A DNA stretch of 64,000 nt from Roseicyclus marinus (GCF_036322625.1 NZ_AP027266.1:2669001-2733000); one strand, 5' to 3'; positions 8,757-18,531 are shown, counted from the stretch's first letter. A program made the numbers and translations. The notes: generated from the sequence alone by a model not told the origin.

Positions 8757-9520
8757 TCGGCGGTCCACCCGCCGTCGACCAGAAGATGGGTGCCGGTGAT
8801 GAGGGCTGCGGCAGGCGAGGCGAGAAAGACCACCGGCCCCATGATATCGGCGATCTCGCCCACGCGGCCGAGCTTGATCTTGGACAGGATCCACGCCTTT
8901 TTCGCGGGGTCCTTGAGCGTCTGTTCGCCAAGGGGCGTGCGGATGAAGGTGGGGCAGACCGTGTTCACGCGGATGCCATGCGGGGCCCATTCGAGCGCCA
9001 TCGCCTTGGTCATCCCCTCGATCGCGTGCTTGGAGGCGCAATAGACGCTGCGGTCGGGGCCGCCGACATGGCCCATCTGGCTGGAGATGGTGATCAGGCT
9101 GCCGGGTTTGCCCGCGTCGATCAGGCCGCGCGCCACGGCGCGGGTCAGGAAATGCGCGGCCCGCAGGTTCAGGCCCATGACGGCGTCGTAATCCTCGGGC
9201 GTGGTGTCGAGCGCGGGGGCGTGGCGGGCGAGCCCCGCCGAATTGACGAGGATGTCGAAGGGGCCGTGGGCCGCGACGGCATCGGCGGTGACGGCGATAT
9301 CGGTGATGTCGAGGGCGAGCGTCTGCGCCTGCCCGCCCGCAGCCCGGATCGCCTCGGCCACGGCGTCAAGCTCGGCCTGACGGCGGGCGACGAGCGTGAC
9401 ATGCGCCCCCGCCCCTGCCAGCGCGGCGGCAGCGCCAAGCCCGATGCCGGAGGAGGCACCGGTGACGAGCGCGCGCAGGCCATCGAGCCGGAAGGAGGGG
9501 GTTTGGGGCAGATCGATCAT
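8753..9520 (-). CDS. Short-chain dehydrogenase/reductase (SDR)
   Basis: 255 aa classical SDR. NAD(P) motif TGASSGIG (residues 20-27), the NSAG motif at 93-96, and the catalytic Ser146/147, Tyr160 and Lys164 of YCASK are all present. C-terminal GTHLLVDGGWTAE is typical. Residue pattern VARRQ after strand beta-2 suggests NADP preference, a weak inference. It overlaps neighbours by ATGA on both sides. It likely oxidises or reduces a hydroxyl group of the imported compound. Confidence 0.92.
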   Translation of the reverse strand: MIDLPQTPSFRLDGLRALVTGASSGIGLGAAAALAGAGAHVTLVARRQAELDAVAEAIRAAGGQAQTLALDITDIAVTADAVAAHGPFDILVNSAGLARHAPALDTTPEDYDAVMGLNLRAAHFLTRAVARGLIDAGKPGSLITISSQMGHVGGPDRSVYCASKHAIEGMTKAMALEWAPHGIRVNTVCPTFIRTPLGEQTLKDPAKKAWILSKIKLGRVGEIADIMGPVVFLASPAAALITGTHLLVDGGWTAE

Positions 9521-10581
9521 GCCGTCCCCCCCGCGCCTGCGACAGGCTCCATGCCGCCCGGCAGATCGATCGGCCCGAGATTGCGCGCCTTGTTGAACAT
9601 CGCCATCCGCGCCAGAACGTCGACGCCGATCTGCCGGTAGAGATCGAGCAGATCGACCAGAACCCAGTTCTCGCGGATCAGGCCGTTCTCGAGCCGCCAG
9701 AAATCGAGGCTGCGCAAGAAAACCTCGCGGCCTGCGGGGGCGATGCCCATCCAGCCGTCTTGCGAAATGGTCAGGCGCATGTTGGGCCAGCCGGTTTCGC
9801 AGACGTAATCGCCCTCTCCGATCCAGTGGGACATCAGGTCGCCCAAGGCGTCGAGCTTGCGGTCGGGCATGGCTTGGAGAAAGGGGATCTGGTGCCAGTT
9901 GCGGAAACCGGCGGTGCCGCGCGCGGTGCCGATCCCCGCAGGGCCATACCAGTTGAACCTTGGGTGCCAGTAGCGGTCGAGCTGCATGATTGCCGGGTCG
10001 GGATTGCCCGGGTGGCGGCACAGATCGGTGAGCATGGCGATGACGTGATCCATGGCCAGTGCCCCGTCGCCCGCGACCGACAGCCCATCCCCCGACATCG
10101 GCGCGGGCGTGGCCAGATAGGCCCCGAGCTGCGGGGGCATGGGCCAGACGCCTGCCAGCATCATCAGTTCGGGAATGTCCCAGATCGCCTGCATCTGGGT
10201 GATGCGCCCCTCCTCTACCCGGAAGAATTCGTGGTAGCGCATATGGGCCAGATGCCCGGTCGGGCGGATGCCGAGAAAGGGGGCGGTGAAGGTCCCCATG
10301 TAATTGCCCATGCAACCCACCCAATCCTGACCCTCGGGCGTGGTTCCCGCCATGACGATCATGTCTCGGCGTTCCAGATCGGGCATGGCGGCCAGAAGCG
10401 GCGCATAGCAGGTGTCGAAGAGCGCCTCCGGCCCGGTCAGATCGCCGAAGGGATGGCAGAGCCGCAGATCGGCATCCGGCGCCATGACATCCCCAAGCGC
10501 GCCCCGCAGGCCATCCGCCGTCGCGGTGGCGGCGGCGGCCCGCAAAGGCGCGATCAGCGATTTGAGCGCCTCGGGCGTCAT
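9517..10581 (-). CDS. SnoaL-like (NTF2-fold) ester cyclase family protein, tandem domains
   Basis: 354 aa protein with two NTF2-like domains; each ends in a similar segment ([19 protein letters not shown] and [21 protein letters not shown]). It is clearly homologous along its length to the divergent gene at 16499-17593, sharing DLERRDxIxxGG/AG, [17 protein letters not shown] and ENWVxxDxLDLxRQxGVDV. The start at 10581 overlaps the dehydrogenase stop. Function unknown; the paralogous pair straddling the operon suggests both act on related substrates. Confidence 0.78.
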   Translation of the reverse strand: MTPEALKSLIAPLRAAAATATADGLRGALGDVMAPDADLRLCHPFGDLTGPEALFDTCYAPLLAAMPDLERRDMIVMAGTTPEGQDWVGCMGNYMGTFTAPFLGIRPTGHLAHMRYHEFFRVEEGRITQMQAIWDIPELMMLAGVWPMPPQLGAYLATPAPMSGDGLSVAGDGALAMDHVIAMLTDLCRHPGNPDPAIMQLDRYWHPRFNWYGPAGIGTARGTAGFRNWHQIPFLQAMPDRKLDALGDLMSHWIGEGDYVCETGWPNMRLTISQDGWMGIAPAGREVFLRSLDFWRLENGLIRENWVLVDLLDLYRQIGVDVLARMAMFNKARNLGPIDLPGGMEPVAGAGGTA

Positions 10582-11888
10582 TCGGCGGCGACCCCGTAGG
10601 GCACGTTCTTGCCGCCGTAGCGGCGCACCCGGATGTTGCATTGTTCGGCATGGCCCACGAAACCCTCGAGCATGCAGAGCCGCGAGCCGTATTCGCCGAT
10701 CATCGCCGCCGCAGCATCGGTCGTGACGCGCTGGTAGCTGTGGGTCTTGAGGAACTTGCCCACCCAGAGCCCGCCGGTATAGCGGCCCGCCTTTTTCGTG
10801 GGCAGGGTGTGGTTGGTGCCGATGACCTTGTCGCCATTGGCGACATTGGTGCGCGGCCCCAGGAACAGCGCGCCATAGCTGTGCATGTTCTCGAGATACC
10901 AATCATCGCGGTCGGTCATGACCTGCACATGTTCATAGGCCATGTCATTGGCGACCTTGAGCATCTCGTCATGGGTGTCGCACAGGATCACGTCGCCATA
11001 ATCGCGCCAGCTGACGGCGGCGGTGTCGCGGGTGGGCAGGATGGCGAGCAGGCGGTCGATCTCGACCAGGGTCGCCTCGGCCAGTTTGCGGGAATTGGTG
11101 ATCAGGCAGGCGGGCGAATTGTAGCCATGTTCGGCCTGCCCCAGGAGGTCGGTGGCGCAAAGCTCCGCATCGACGGTATCGTCGGCGATCACCATGGTTT
11201 CGGTCGGACCGGCGAACAGGTCGATGCCGACGCGGCCGTAAAGCTGGCGCTTGGCCTCGGCCACGAAAGCATTGCCGGGACCGACGAGCATGTGGACGGG
11301 TTCGATCGTTTCGGTGCCGATGGCCATGGCACCCACCGCCTGGATGCCGCCCAACATGTAGATTTCATGCGCGCCACCCATGTGCATCGCGGCCACGATG
11401 GCGGGATGGGGTTCGCCCTTGACCGGGGGGGCGCTGGCCACGATGCGCGGCACACCCGCGACCGAGGCCGTCAGAACCGACATATGGGCCGAGGCGACCA
11501 TCGGAAACTTGCCGCCCGGCACGTAGCAGCCGACCGATTGCACGGGGATGTTCTTGTGGCCAAGGATCACGCCCGGCAGCGTTTCGATCTCGATATCGGT
11601 CATGGAGGCGCGCTGCGCCTGCGCGAAACGGCGGATCTGGTCCTGCGCGAAGCGGATATCCTCCATGTCGCGGGTCGAGACGCGGTTCACCGCCGCCTCG
11701 ATCTCGGAGGCGGTCAGGCGGAAGCCCGGGCGGGTGACGCCATCGAATTTCTGGCTGAGATCCGATATCGCCGCATCGCCGCGCGCCTCGATATCCTTGA
11801 GGATGCTTTCGACGGTCGCGCGGACGGCGGCGTCATCCTCGGCGCGCTCGGCTTCGGGTTTGCCGGATTTAAGGTGGGTGATGGCCAT
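10578..11888 (-). CDS. Histidinol dehydrogenase-family protein (HpsN-like alcohol dehydrogenase)
   Basis: 436 aa NAD-dependent dehydrogenase of the HisD fold. HisD-type zinc ligands are retained (Q251, H254, D353, H413), as is the catalytic Glu319-His320 pair. The overall pattern (VGCYVPGG, VGPGNxFVAEAKRxLxGRVGID, GTNHTLPT) resembles the HpsN/sulfopropanediol dehydrogenase branch found in roseobacters more than biosynthetic HisD, and no his genes are near. Located directly after the ABC importer genes, it likely oxidises a primary alcohol of the imported substrate to an acid by two hydride transfers. Confidence 0.88.
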   Translation of the reverse strand: MAITHLKSGKPEAERAEDDAAVRATVESILKDIEARGDAAISDLSQKFDGVTRPGFRLTASEIEAAVNRVSTRDMEDIRFAQDQIRRFAQAQRASMTDIEIETLPGVILGHKNIPVQSVGCYVPGGKFPMVASAHMSVLTASVAGVPRIVASAPPVKGEPHPAIVAAMHMGGAHEIYMLGGIQAVGAMAIGTETIEPVHMLVGPGNAFVAEAKRQLYGRVGIDLFAGPTETMVIADDTVDAELCATDLLGQAEHGYNSPACLITNSRKLAEATLVEIDRLLAILPTRDTAAVSWRDYGDVILCDTHDEMLKVANDMAYEHVQVMTDRDDWYLENMHSYGALFLGPRTNVANGDKVIGTNHTLPTKKAGRYTGGLWVGKFLKTHSYQRVTTDAAAAMIGEYGSRLCMLEGFVGHAEQCNIRVRRYGGKNVPYGVAAE

Positions 11889-11914
11889 GTCTGTCTCTTC
11901 CTTGGCAGAACGGG

Positions 11915-12967
11915 TCAGGGGCGTTCGATCCGCTGGCCCGTGGCCGCGTCGAACAGGTGGCAGATATCGGCCGGAACATGGGCGGCAATAGGCTGACCGA
12001 TCTGGGCCATGAAATCCTTTGCGGCCTTGATCGCCACCAGCGCGCCGCCGGCCTGAACCGTGGCCATGGAGGCATCGCCCAAAAGCTCCATCGAATAGAC
12101 GGGGGCCGCGATTTCGCCGCTCTCAGCAATGCGCGCATCCTCGGCCCGGAAGCCCAGCGTGACGGGGCCATCGGCGATGCCGGTAAACCCCGGGATGCGG
12201 ACGCGATCCGCCTCGAACACGCCACCTGTCATCCGCCCCTCGATCAGGTTCATCGCCGGGCTGCCGATGAAGCCCGCGACAAAGGTATTGGCGGGCCGGT
12301 CGTAGATGTCGAGCGGCGTTCCGACCTGTTGGACCGCACCCTTGTTCATCACGACGACACGGTCGGCGAGCGTCATCGCCTCGATCTGGTCATGGGTGAC
12401 GTAGATCGTCGTGGTCTTGAGCTCGTGGTGCAGGTTCTTGATCTGCGCCCGGGTCGAGACGCGGAGTTTCGCGTCGAGGTTCGACAGGGGCTCGTCCATC
12501 AGGAACACCTTGGGCTTGCGGACGATGGCACGCGCCAGCGCCACGCGCTGCCGCTGCCCGCCCGACAGAGCCGCCGGTTTGCGTTGCAGGAAATCGTCCA
12601 GTTCCACCGTGGCCGATGCGCGCATGACCCGCTCGTGATGTTCGGATTGCGGGATGCCGCGCACCTTGAGCGGGAAGCGGATGTTCTCATAGACGGTCAT
12701 GGTCGGGTAAAGCCCGTAGGACTGGAACACCATGGCGATGTCGCGATCCTTGGGTTCCAGATCGTTGACGCGGGCGCCGCCGATCAGGATGTCGCCCTCG
12801 GTCGCATCCTCGAGCCCCGCGATCATGCGCATCGTCGTGGTCTTGCCGCAGCCCGAGGGCCCCAGCAGCACGAGGAATTCCCCGTCCGCGATATGCAGGT
12901 TCATCGTCTGCACGCCGACAAAGGTGCCCCAGCGTTTGGACAGGTTCTGCAACTGGATATCGGCCAT
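11915..12967 (-). CDS. ABC transporter ATP-binding protein (UgpC/MalK type)
   Basis: 350 aa ATPase of carbohydrate-type ABC importers. Walker [10 protein letters not shown] (36-44), Q-loop, signature [15 protein letters not shown], Walker [14 protein letters not shown] and switch His in VTHDQ are all intact. A C-terminal regulatory OB/TOBE extension follows (about 240-350). It energises the two permeases encoded just upstream. Spacing to the permease is 5 nt. Confidence 0.95.
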   Translation of the reverse strand: MADIQLQNLSKRWGTFVGVQTMNLHIADGEFLVLLGPSGCGKTTTMRMIAGLEDATEGDILIGGARVNDLEPKDRDIAMVFQSYGLYPTMTVYENIRFPLKVRGIPQSEHHERVMRASATVELDDFLQRKPAALSGGQRQRVALARAIVRKPKVFLMDEPLSNLDAKLRVSTRAQIKNLHHELKTTTIYVTHDQIEAMTLADRVVVMNKGAVQQVGTPLDIYDRPANTFVAGFIGSPAMNLIEGRMTGGVFEADRVRIPGFTGIADGPVTLGFRAEDARIAESGEIAAPVYSMELLGDASMATVQAGGALVAIKAAKDFMAQIGQPIAAHVPADICHLFDAATGQRIERP

Positions 12968-12972
12968 GTTGG

Positions 12973-13857
12973 TTATCCTTTCACGGCGCCGGCGGTCAGG
13001 CCGCTGACGATCTGGCGCTGGAAGAACATCACGAGGATGAAGAGGGGAGCAGTCACCGACACGACCGAGGCGACGGCGAACATCACGTTGCCACGCGTCT
13101 GGGTGGTGCCGAGGAAGCTTTCGATCTTGGGCACCATGGTCAGGTTCTCGCGCGAAAGCAGCATCGAGGTGACGGCAAAATCGTTATAGGCAAGAAGGAA
13201 GGAAAAGAGCCCCGTGGTGATGACGCCCGGCCACATCACCGGGATGATGACATGCCGGAACGCCTGGAAGCGCGAACAGCCATCGACCATGGCGCTTTCA
13301 TCGAGATCCTTGGGGATGTTGCGGAAGAAGCTCGTCAGCATCCAGAGCGTGAAGGGCTGGTTGATCGCGACAAGCACGATGATGGTGGTCGGCAGATGCC
13401 CCCAGAGGTTCCATTCGAAGAAGGGAAGCAGATAGCCCGACACAAGCGTGATCGGCGGCATGGCGCGGAAGACCAGTGCGAGGATCAGGAGCCAGAAGGC
13501 ATAGCGATAGGGCGAGCGCGACAGCGCATAGCCCCCGAGCGTGCCGAAGGTCAGGGAGATGACCACCACCGACACGGTGACGATCACGGTATTGAGGCCC
13601 GCGCGCCAGAATTCTTCCTGCACCCAGGCGCCGTAATAGCCGTCACCTGTGAAGGGCGCGCCGGTTTCTGCCACGGTCAGGGTGCCGAAGATCGCGTTCA
13701 TCCAGTCGGCGCGGGAAAAGAAATCGCCCTCGACCTTGAAGGAGCCCCAGAGCGTCCAGAGAAAGGGAAAGGCCGCAAGGACGAGCCAGAAGACGAGGAA
13801 GGCGCCAAGGGCTACGCGCAGGGTCGCGGGGCGGCGGTCGGCGATGCTGGTGGACAT
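12973..13857 (-). CDS. Carbohydrate ABC transporter permease (MalG type)
   Basis: 294 aa inner-membrane permease with about six hydrophobic segments and the cytoplasmic EAA loop ESAMVDGCSRFQAFRHVIIPVMWPG. The start at 13857 has GAGGGG upstream; the upstream extension in the frame is not needed. Pairs with the permease at 13871-14893. Confidence 0.93.
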   Translation of the reverse strand: MSTSIADRRPATLRVALGAFLVFWLVLAAFPFLWTLWGSFKVEGDFFSRADWMNAIFGTLTVAETGAPFTGDGYYGAWVQEEFWRAGLNTVIVTVSVVVISLTFGTLGGYALSRSPYRYAFWLLILALVFRAMPPITLVSGYLLPFFEWNLWGHLPTTIIVLVAINQPFTLWMLTSFFRNIPKDLDESAMVDGCSRFQAFRHVIIPVMWPGVITTGLFSFLLAYNDFAVTSMLLSRENLTMVPKIESFLGTTQTRGNVMFAVASVVSVTAPLFILVMFFQRQIVSGLTAGAVKG

Positions 13858-13870
13858 GGTGGTTCCCCTC

Positions 13871-14893
13871 TCAGGCCTTGCCGAAACTGCGCCAGGTGCG
13901 CACAAGAACCGGCGACAGCAAGATCACGATGCCGATGATCGTGAGCACCGATGTCGCCGCAGCCGACGACAGGAGCCGCGTTTCGCCGCCAAGGTCGGAA
14001 TAGATGAAATAGCTCAGCGATTGCGCATGGGCGCTGGCCTGAAAGCTGATGATCGGCTCGAAGACCCGGAAATTGTCCATGATCTTGATCAGCGCCATGA
14101 AGGTCGTGAGCGGCAGAAGATGGGGCAGCATCACGTAGCGGATGCGCTGCCAGCGCGTCGCCCCGTCGATCATGGCCGATTCCAGCGTGTCCTGCGGCAC
14201 GGTCTGAAGCCCCGCGTAATAGACGACGAAAGCGAAAGGGGCGGATGACCAGATGCCGTAGACGATCAGCATCACCCACATCATCGGGGTCGATGCCTTG
14301 ACCGACAGGTCGGGATCGCCGCTGAGATACTGGAAAAAGGCCCCCAGAACGCCCCGGCTGTCGATCATCCAGAACAGGATCAGCCCCCCCACCAGCGGCG
14401 TCACGATCATCGGCAGGAGCGAGAAAAAGATCGTCGGGCCGCGCAGGATGCGGGGCAGCGCATTGACCGACAGCGCGATGACAAAGCCCAGCATCAGCGA
14501 AAAGGGCGTCACGAGGAAGGTGTAGGTCAACGTGAAGGACAGCGCGCCGTAGAAGGGCAGGCCCAGAAGCCGCGAAAAGAACGTGCCCAGATCGGGCGCA
14601 TTGGCCCAGAGCGTGCCGATCTCGGACACGGCCAGATGCGCGCGGTTGAAATAGATGTCGAGCCCAACGAACCGGCCCATCGGCTGCGCCTCGCGCAGGG
14701 CGCGGGTCGCCTCCTGATCGACGGTCGTGGTGGTGGTGCAGCCGAAGGGGCCGCAGTTTTCCACCTCGATGATCACCTGCTCATGCGGCGCATAGACCGA
14801 CTGGATCAGCACCGAGACGATGGGAAAGGCGATGAACAGAAGCATCGCGGCCGCCGTCGGCAGGAAGAACCAGAAGAAGGTGCGGTGTTTCAT
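13871..14893 (-). CDS. Sugar ABC transporter permease (MalF type)
   Basis: 340 aa permease with an N-terminal membrane segment, a periplasmic loop of about 100 residues carrying NCGPFGC, and five further segments. The EAA loop is ESAMIDGATRWQRIRYVMLPHLLP. The two cysteines in the large loop are unusual but lie where MalF-type proteins have insertions. It is separated from the binding-protein gene by 162 nt that contain a strong hairpin. Confidence 0.93.
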   Translation of the reverse strand: MKHRTFFWFFLPTAAAMLLFIAFPIVSVLIQSVYAPHEQVIIEVENCGPFGCTTTTTVDQEATRALREAQPMGRFVGLDIYFNRAHLAVSEIGTLWANAPDLGTFFSRLLGLPFYGALSFTLTYTFLVTPFSLMLGFVIALSVNALPRILRGPTIFFSLLPMIVTPLVGGLILFWMIDSRGVLGAFFQYLSGDPDLSVKASTPMMWVMLIVYGIWSSAPFAFVVYYAGLQTVPQDTLESAMIDGATRWQRIRYVMLPHLLPLTTFMALIKIMDNFRVFEPIISFQASAHAQSLSYFIYSDLGGETRLLSSAAATSVLTIIGIVILLSPVLVRTWRSFGKA

Positions 14894-15010
14894 GTCGGCG
14901 TCCTGCTGTCGTCGGGGTGCGGCAGGCGGGTGGCCTGCGCCCGCGATGGGGTCAGCGGCGGTCCGGCCACCCCGAAAGGGGCCGCGCGAAAGTCGGGAAA
15001 GCAGGGGATT

Positions 15011-15044
15011 GGCATCGGCGGGGCGAGAGACCGCCGCCGATGCC
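15011..15044 (-). terminator. Hairpin between binding-protein and permease genes
   Basis: Perfect 11-bp stem (GGCATCGGCGG at 15011-15021 with its complement at 15034-15044) and a 12-nt loop, 11 nt downstream of the binding-protein stop. There is no T-run, so it is more likely an mRNA-stabilising or partial-attenuation structure that keeps binding-protein mRNA in excess, as known for other ABC operons. Confidence 0.6.
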
Positions 15045-15055
15045 CGGGCAAAGCC

Positions 15056-16312
15056 TCAGTTCAGGAAGCCACGTTCACGCGCGGCCGAGGTATAGGCGGC
15101 CTCGACGGCCTCCAGCACCTCGGTGGCGCTGGCGCGGCCCTGCAGGAAGGGCGCGATGTTGTCGCCCAGCGCCGTGTGCAAGAGCCCCATGTAGGGCAGC
15201 ATCGGATAGGGCTGCGCCTGTGCCGAGATCGTGGCCAGAACCCCCGAGGACACCGGCGTCGGCTCGTAGCCTTCGATCATCCAGACGGCCATGGCTTGGG
15301 TCTCGTCGTTCAGGAGACCGGGCTGGATCGCATGGGCGAGCGCGCGGAAGGTCGCCTCTGCATCGGCGTCGGAGGCGTTCTTGGCCACCGTCCAGCCATC
15401 CCACCAGAGCGTCGTGGCAGGCACGCCGCTGTCGCCCACCATGAGCGGGCCACCGACGCGGGTGTTGGTATGGACCTCGGGCGCGGAGCCTTCGGGTTCC
15501 ATCAGGACCTGCGTGCGCGAGCCCCACATGTTCATCAGCGCCACGTTGCCCGCCATCCATTCGGTCGAGGTGGCGTTGCTGTCATGGGTCAGGAAATCGG
15601 GGTTCATGTATGCGCTGAGCGCGGCCATCATCTCGAGCGCGGCGACACCGGCCTCGTTGTTGATGGTCACTTCGGCCGAGCCGGGGGCAAAGAACTGCCC
15701 GCCATGACCGAGATACATGTTCACGAATTCCTGCGCGAGGTTCCAGCCCGCCGCGTAGGCCCCGCCGACCGGGTATTGCATCACGCCCGCGGCGCGGATC
15801 TGTTCGGCGGCGGCGAGAACTTCCTCGTAGGTGGTGGGCACGGCAAGCCCCAGATCGTTCAGCACATCCTCGCGGTAGACGAGGTGCTGGGCATTGGCCA
15901 TGAAGGCGACCGCCATGATGTCACCGTCGATGGTGATCAGCTGATGGGGCTGGATGCCCTCGCCATGGGCCGCCACCAGATCGTTCAGCGGGCGGATCAC
16001 GTCGTCGTTGATCAGCGCCACGATGGACGAATTCGCGATGATCGCGCTGGTGTATTCGGGGGGCGTCGTGGACATGCCCGCCACGTTCAGCGTCTGGTGC
16101 TGCGAGGTGAGGTTTGCGTTCACCTCCACGCCGCCGGCGGCGCATTCGGCCGCACGGGCCGCGACCGCCTGGATCGCCGGGAATTCATTGCCGATGATGG
16201 AAACGCGGCCTTCAGTGATGCCGCAATCGGCGAGCGCCGCGCCCGCCGTCATGGCCAGCGCGCTGCCCCCCAGAAGGGCCGAAAGCGTCAGCCCGCGAAG
16301 CGTCTTGTTCAT
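15056..16312 (-). CDS. ABC transporter extracellular substrate-binding protein (family 1)
   Basis: 418 aa periplasmic binding protein with a Sec signal peptide (positive start, hydrophobic core, likely cleavage after ALA at about residue 28). The start at 16312 follows AGGGAG. Family-1 solute-binding features include PTTYEEVLAAAEQIRAAG and MNMWGSRTQVL. It is the first gene of the operon and reads away from the SnoaL-like gene at 16499, with a LacI-type operator between them. Ligand unknown; sugar, sugar acid or polyol-like compounds are usual for the family. Confidence 0.92.
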   Translation of the reverse strand: MNKTLRGLTLSALLGGSALAMTAGAALADCGITEGRVSIIGNEFPAIQAVAARAAECAAGGVEVNANLTSQHQTLNVAGMSTTPPEYTSAIIANSSIVALINDDVIRPLNDLVAAHGEGIQPHQLITIDGDIMAVAFMANAQHLVYREDVLNDLGLAVPTTYEEVLAAAEQIRAAGVMQYPVGGAYAAGWNLAQEFVNMYLGHGGQFFAPGSAEVTINNEAGVAALEMMAALSAYMNPDFLTHDSNATSTEWMAGNVALMNMWGSRTQVLMEPEGSAPEVHTNTRVGGPLMVGDSGVPATTLWWDGWTVAKNASDADAEATFRALAHAIQPGLLNDETQAMAVWMIEGYEPTPVSSGVLATISAQAQPYPMLPYMGLLHTALGDNIAPFLQGRASATEVLEAVEAAYTSAARERGFLN

Positions 16313-16407
16313 GTCTTTCTCCCTGTTCGAGGCGCCCGTTTCACCGGCGGCAGATCCGCACGGGAATCGCCAAAAGCGGCTGGCTCCCGGATGTAGGCTC
16401 AAGGTTT

Positions 16408-16423
16408 TTGCATGCGTATGCAA
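16408..16423. promoter_or_regulatory. Putative LacI-family operator
   Basis: TTGCATGCGTATGCAA: six-base arms TTGCAT/ATGCAA around a central CG, the hallmark of LacI-family operators. It lies 96 nt upstream of the binding-protein start and 76 nt upstream of the divergent SnoaL-like start, so one site could repress both directions. The only LacI regulator seen nearby is the operon's own (7731-8756). Confidence 0.65.
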
Positions 16424-16498
16424 GAAAAAAGTTGCGCGCCCCGCGGCGCTCGGCCAAGGCTGCGCGGACAGGACCCGACAGCCAAAGGAAAGACACCC

Positions 16499-17593
16499 GT
16501 GTTGTCAGATGGATTTGCCCCCGACGCCTCGCCCGACAGCGCGACCCGAACCGCCTTCAAGAGCCAGCTGGACGCGCTGGCCGAAGCCTCTCCGGCCAAG
16601 ATGGCCGAGGCTTTGGCCCGGATGGCGCGGCCCGATGCGCAGTGGCGGGTGGCCCATCCGATGAACGAGATGGCGGGCAATGCGGCGGCGCTGGCCGGTG
16701 TCTGGTGGCCGCTCAAGACCGCCCTGCCCGACCTGGAGCGCCGCGACCTGATCCTGGTCGGCGGCTGCTATCTCGGGCGGCGCTACTTTGCCGCGATGGG
16801 CCATTATTGCGGCACGATGCGGGGCGATTGGCTGGGCATCCCCGCCACCGGCAAGACCGTGACGCTGCGCTATGGCGAGGTCTGGCAGATCGACGAGGCG
16901 GGACAGGTGGTGCAGGCCAACCTGTTGTGGGATGTGCTCGACCTGATGCGGCAGGCGGGGCTGTGGCCCCTTGCCCCCTCGCTCGGGGTCGAGGAGCCGT
17001 GGCAGGGACCGATCACGGCCGATGGCGTCAGGCTGGACCCCTCGGACCCTGTGCTGGGACGTGACAGCCTCGAACAGACGCTGGCGATGCACAAGACGCT
17101 GGCCGAATTCGACGACCGGGGCCGGCTGTCGCGCGAGGCGCTGATCGCCATGCCCCAGCGCGAGCATTGGCACCCAAAGATGATGTGGTACGGGCCGGCA
17201 GGCATCGGCACGACGCGGGGGCTCGACGGGTTCGTCGATGGTCATCAAATGCCGTTCCGCGTGGCCTTTCACCGGCCGCAGGGCACGTTCGAAGAGGTGA
17301 CCGCCGAACGCGCCCGCCATGGCGCGGGCCATTACATCCGCATCGGCGACGGGCCCTATTCGGTCACGGGCGGCTGGCCCTCGGTCTATGCGATGCATAT
17401 GGGCGGGGGCTTTTGCGGGATGCCGCCCACGGGCAAGCCGGTCTTCATGCGGGTGATGGATTTCTACCTGCACCACGAAGGGCTGATCCGCGAGAACTGG
17501 GTGCCGCTCGACATGCTGGACCTGTTTCGCCAGATGGGTGTCGACGTGATGGCGCGCGCGCTCGGACCACATGGGGCCAAGCCCCCGCGCTGA
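16499..17593 (+). CDS. SnoaL-like (NTF2-fold) ester cyclase family protein, tandem domains
   Basis: 364 aa, two NTF2-like domains, paralogous to the protein at 9517-10581. I chose the GTG at 16499 because AAAGGAAA lies 8-10 nt upstream; the in-frame ATG at 16412 falls inside the putative operator and would add a low-complexity Arg-rich start. Conserved segments include [31 protein letters not shown] and RENWVPLDMLDLFRQMGVDV. It is divergent from the ABC/catabolic operon and probably part of the same regulon. Confidence 0.8.
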   Translation: MLSDGFAPDASPDSATRTAFKSQLDALAEASPAKMAEALARMARPDAQWRVAHPMNEMAGNAAALAGVWWPLKTALPDLERRDLILVGGCYLGRRYFAAMGHYCGTMRGDWLGIPATGKTVTLRYGEVWQIDEAGQVVQANLLWDVLDLMRQAGLWPLAPSLGVEEPWQGPITADGVRLDPSDPVLGRDSLEQTLAMHKTLAEFDDRGRLSREALIAMPQREHWHPKMMWYGPAGIGTTRGLDGFVDGHQMPFRVAFHRPQGTFEEVTAERARHGAGHYIRIGDGPYSVTGGWPSVYAMHMGGGFCGMPPTGKPVFMRVMDFYLHHEGLIRENWVPLDMLDLFRQMGVDVMARALGPHGAKPPR

Positions 17594-17629
17594 GGGCCGG
17601 GCCCCACAGCGCGGCGCGGCGGCAGAGGG

Positions 17630-18313
17630 TCAGACGACCGTCACCGAAAGCTCGCCCAAACCTTCGATCCGGGCCTCCATCCGGTCGCCGCGCTGGACCG
17701 GGCCGACGCCTGCGGGCGTGCCCGCCATGATCACGTCGCCCGCCGCCAGTTCGAAATACTGCGAGAGATAGGAAATCATCTCTGGAACCTTCCAGATCAT
17801 CTGGTTCAGGTCGCCAGATTGCCTGAGCTCGCCATTCACGTGCAGCGTGATCTCGCCCCGACCCAGATGCCCGGTCTGCGCGACCGGATGCAGGGGGCCG
17901 ACCGGGCCGGACCGTTCCACGGCCTTGCCGATCTCCCACGGGCGCCCGAGCTTTTTCGCCTCGCCTTGCAGGTCGCGCCGCGTCATGTCGAGACAGATGC
18001 CATAGCCCCAGACATGATCGAGCGCGGTCTCGATCGGGATGTCGGTGCCGCCCGATTTGAGCGCGACGAGCAGCTCGACCTCGTGATGCACGTCCTGCGA
18101 GCGCGCGGGATAGGGAAAAAGGCCCGACGGATCGAGATTGTCGGGGTTCTTCTGGAAGAAGAAGGGCGGTTCGCGGTCGGGGTCATGGCCCATCTCGACC
18201 GCATGGGCGGCAAAGTTGCGCCCGATGCAATAGACCCGCCGCACCGGGAAGGCACCGCCGCCTTGGGTCGGGATCATGGGCACCTGCGGGGCGGGGATGA
18301 CGGGATCGGACAT
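17630..18313 (-). CDS. Fumarylacetoacetate hydrolase family protein (fumarylpyruvate hydrolase-like)
   Basis: 227 aa FAH-superfamily hydrolase that cleaves C-C bonds of diketo acids with Mg. Motifs: CIGRNFAAHAVEMGH, FFFQKNPDNL, metal ligands in VHHEVELLVAL, and GTPAGVGPVQRGD near the end. The layout matches NagK-type fumarylpyruvate hydrolases of the gentisate pathway. The start at 18313 is the first Met before the conserved region. It is convergent with the SnoaL-like gene (36 nt apart); bicupin, SnoaL and FAH proteins together hint at aromatic or ring-cleavage chemistry. Confidence 0.88.
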   Translation of the reverse strand: MSDPVIPAPQVPMIPTQGGGAFPVRRVYCIGRNFAAHAVEMGHDPDREPPFFFQKNPDNLDPSGLFPYPARSQDVHHEVELLVALKSGGTDIPIETALDHVWGYGICLDMTRRDLQGEAKKLGRPWEIGKAVERSGPVGPLHPVAQTGHLGRGEITLHVNGELRQSGDLNQMIWKVPEMISYLSQYFELAAGDVIMAGTPAGVGPVQRGDRMEARIEGLGELSVTVV

Positions 18314-18460
18314 GGCCTGCTTCCTTGCTCCTTGACTTGCGCCGCCGGGCGTTCGCGCCGGGTCACCTGTGGCGGTCTTGCCCCCTGTCATTCGTCGATT
18401 GCGGGACGGATCGCAACAGCATGCACGCGCGCGGCGCGCCGGCAAAACTAAGGTTGGCCC

Positions 18461-18482
18461 CGCGATCTTACGATAGATCGCG
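18461..18482. repeat. Short inverted repeat
   Basis: Perfect 8-bp arms CGCGATCT/AGATCGCG around TACGAT, 49 nt upstream of the next gene. It could be an operator; no matching regulator is assigned. Confidence 0.4.
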
Positions 18483-18531
18483 CTCGTTCCGGTTTTTGGG
18501 CATGATTCGCCGGATAGCGGAGTGATCGCGC

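Noticed and set aside
10578-11888. Biosynthetic histidinol dehydrogenase (hisD)
   Set aside because: No other his genes nearby; operon context and sequence pattern fit the HpsN-like catabolic branch.
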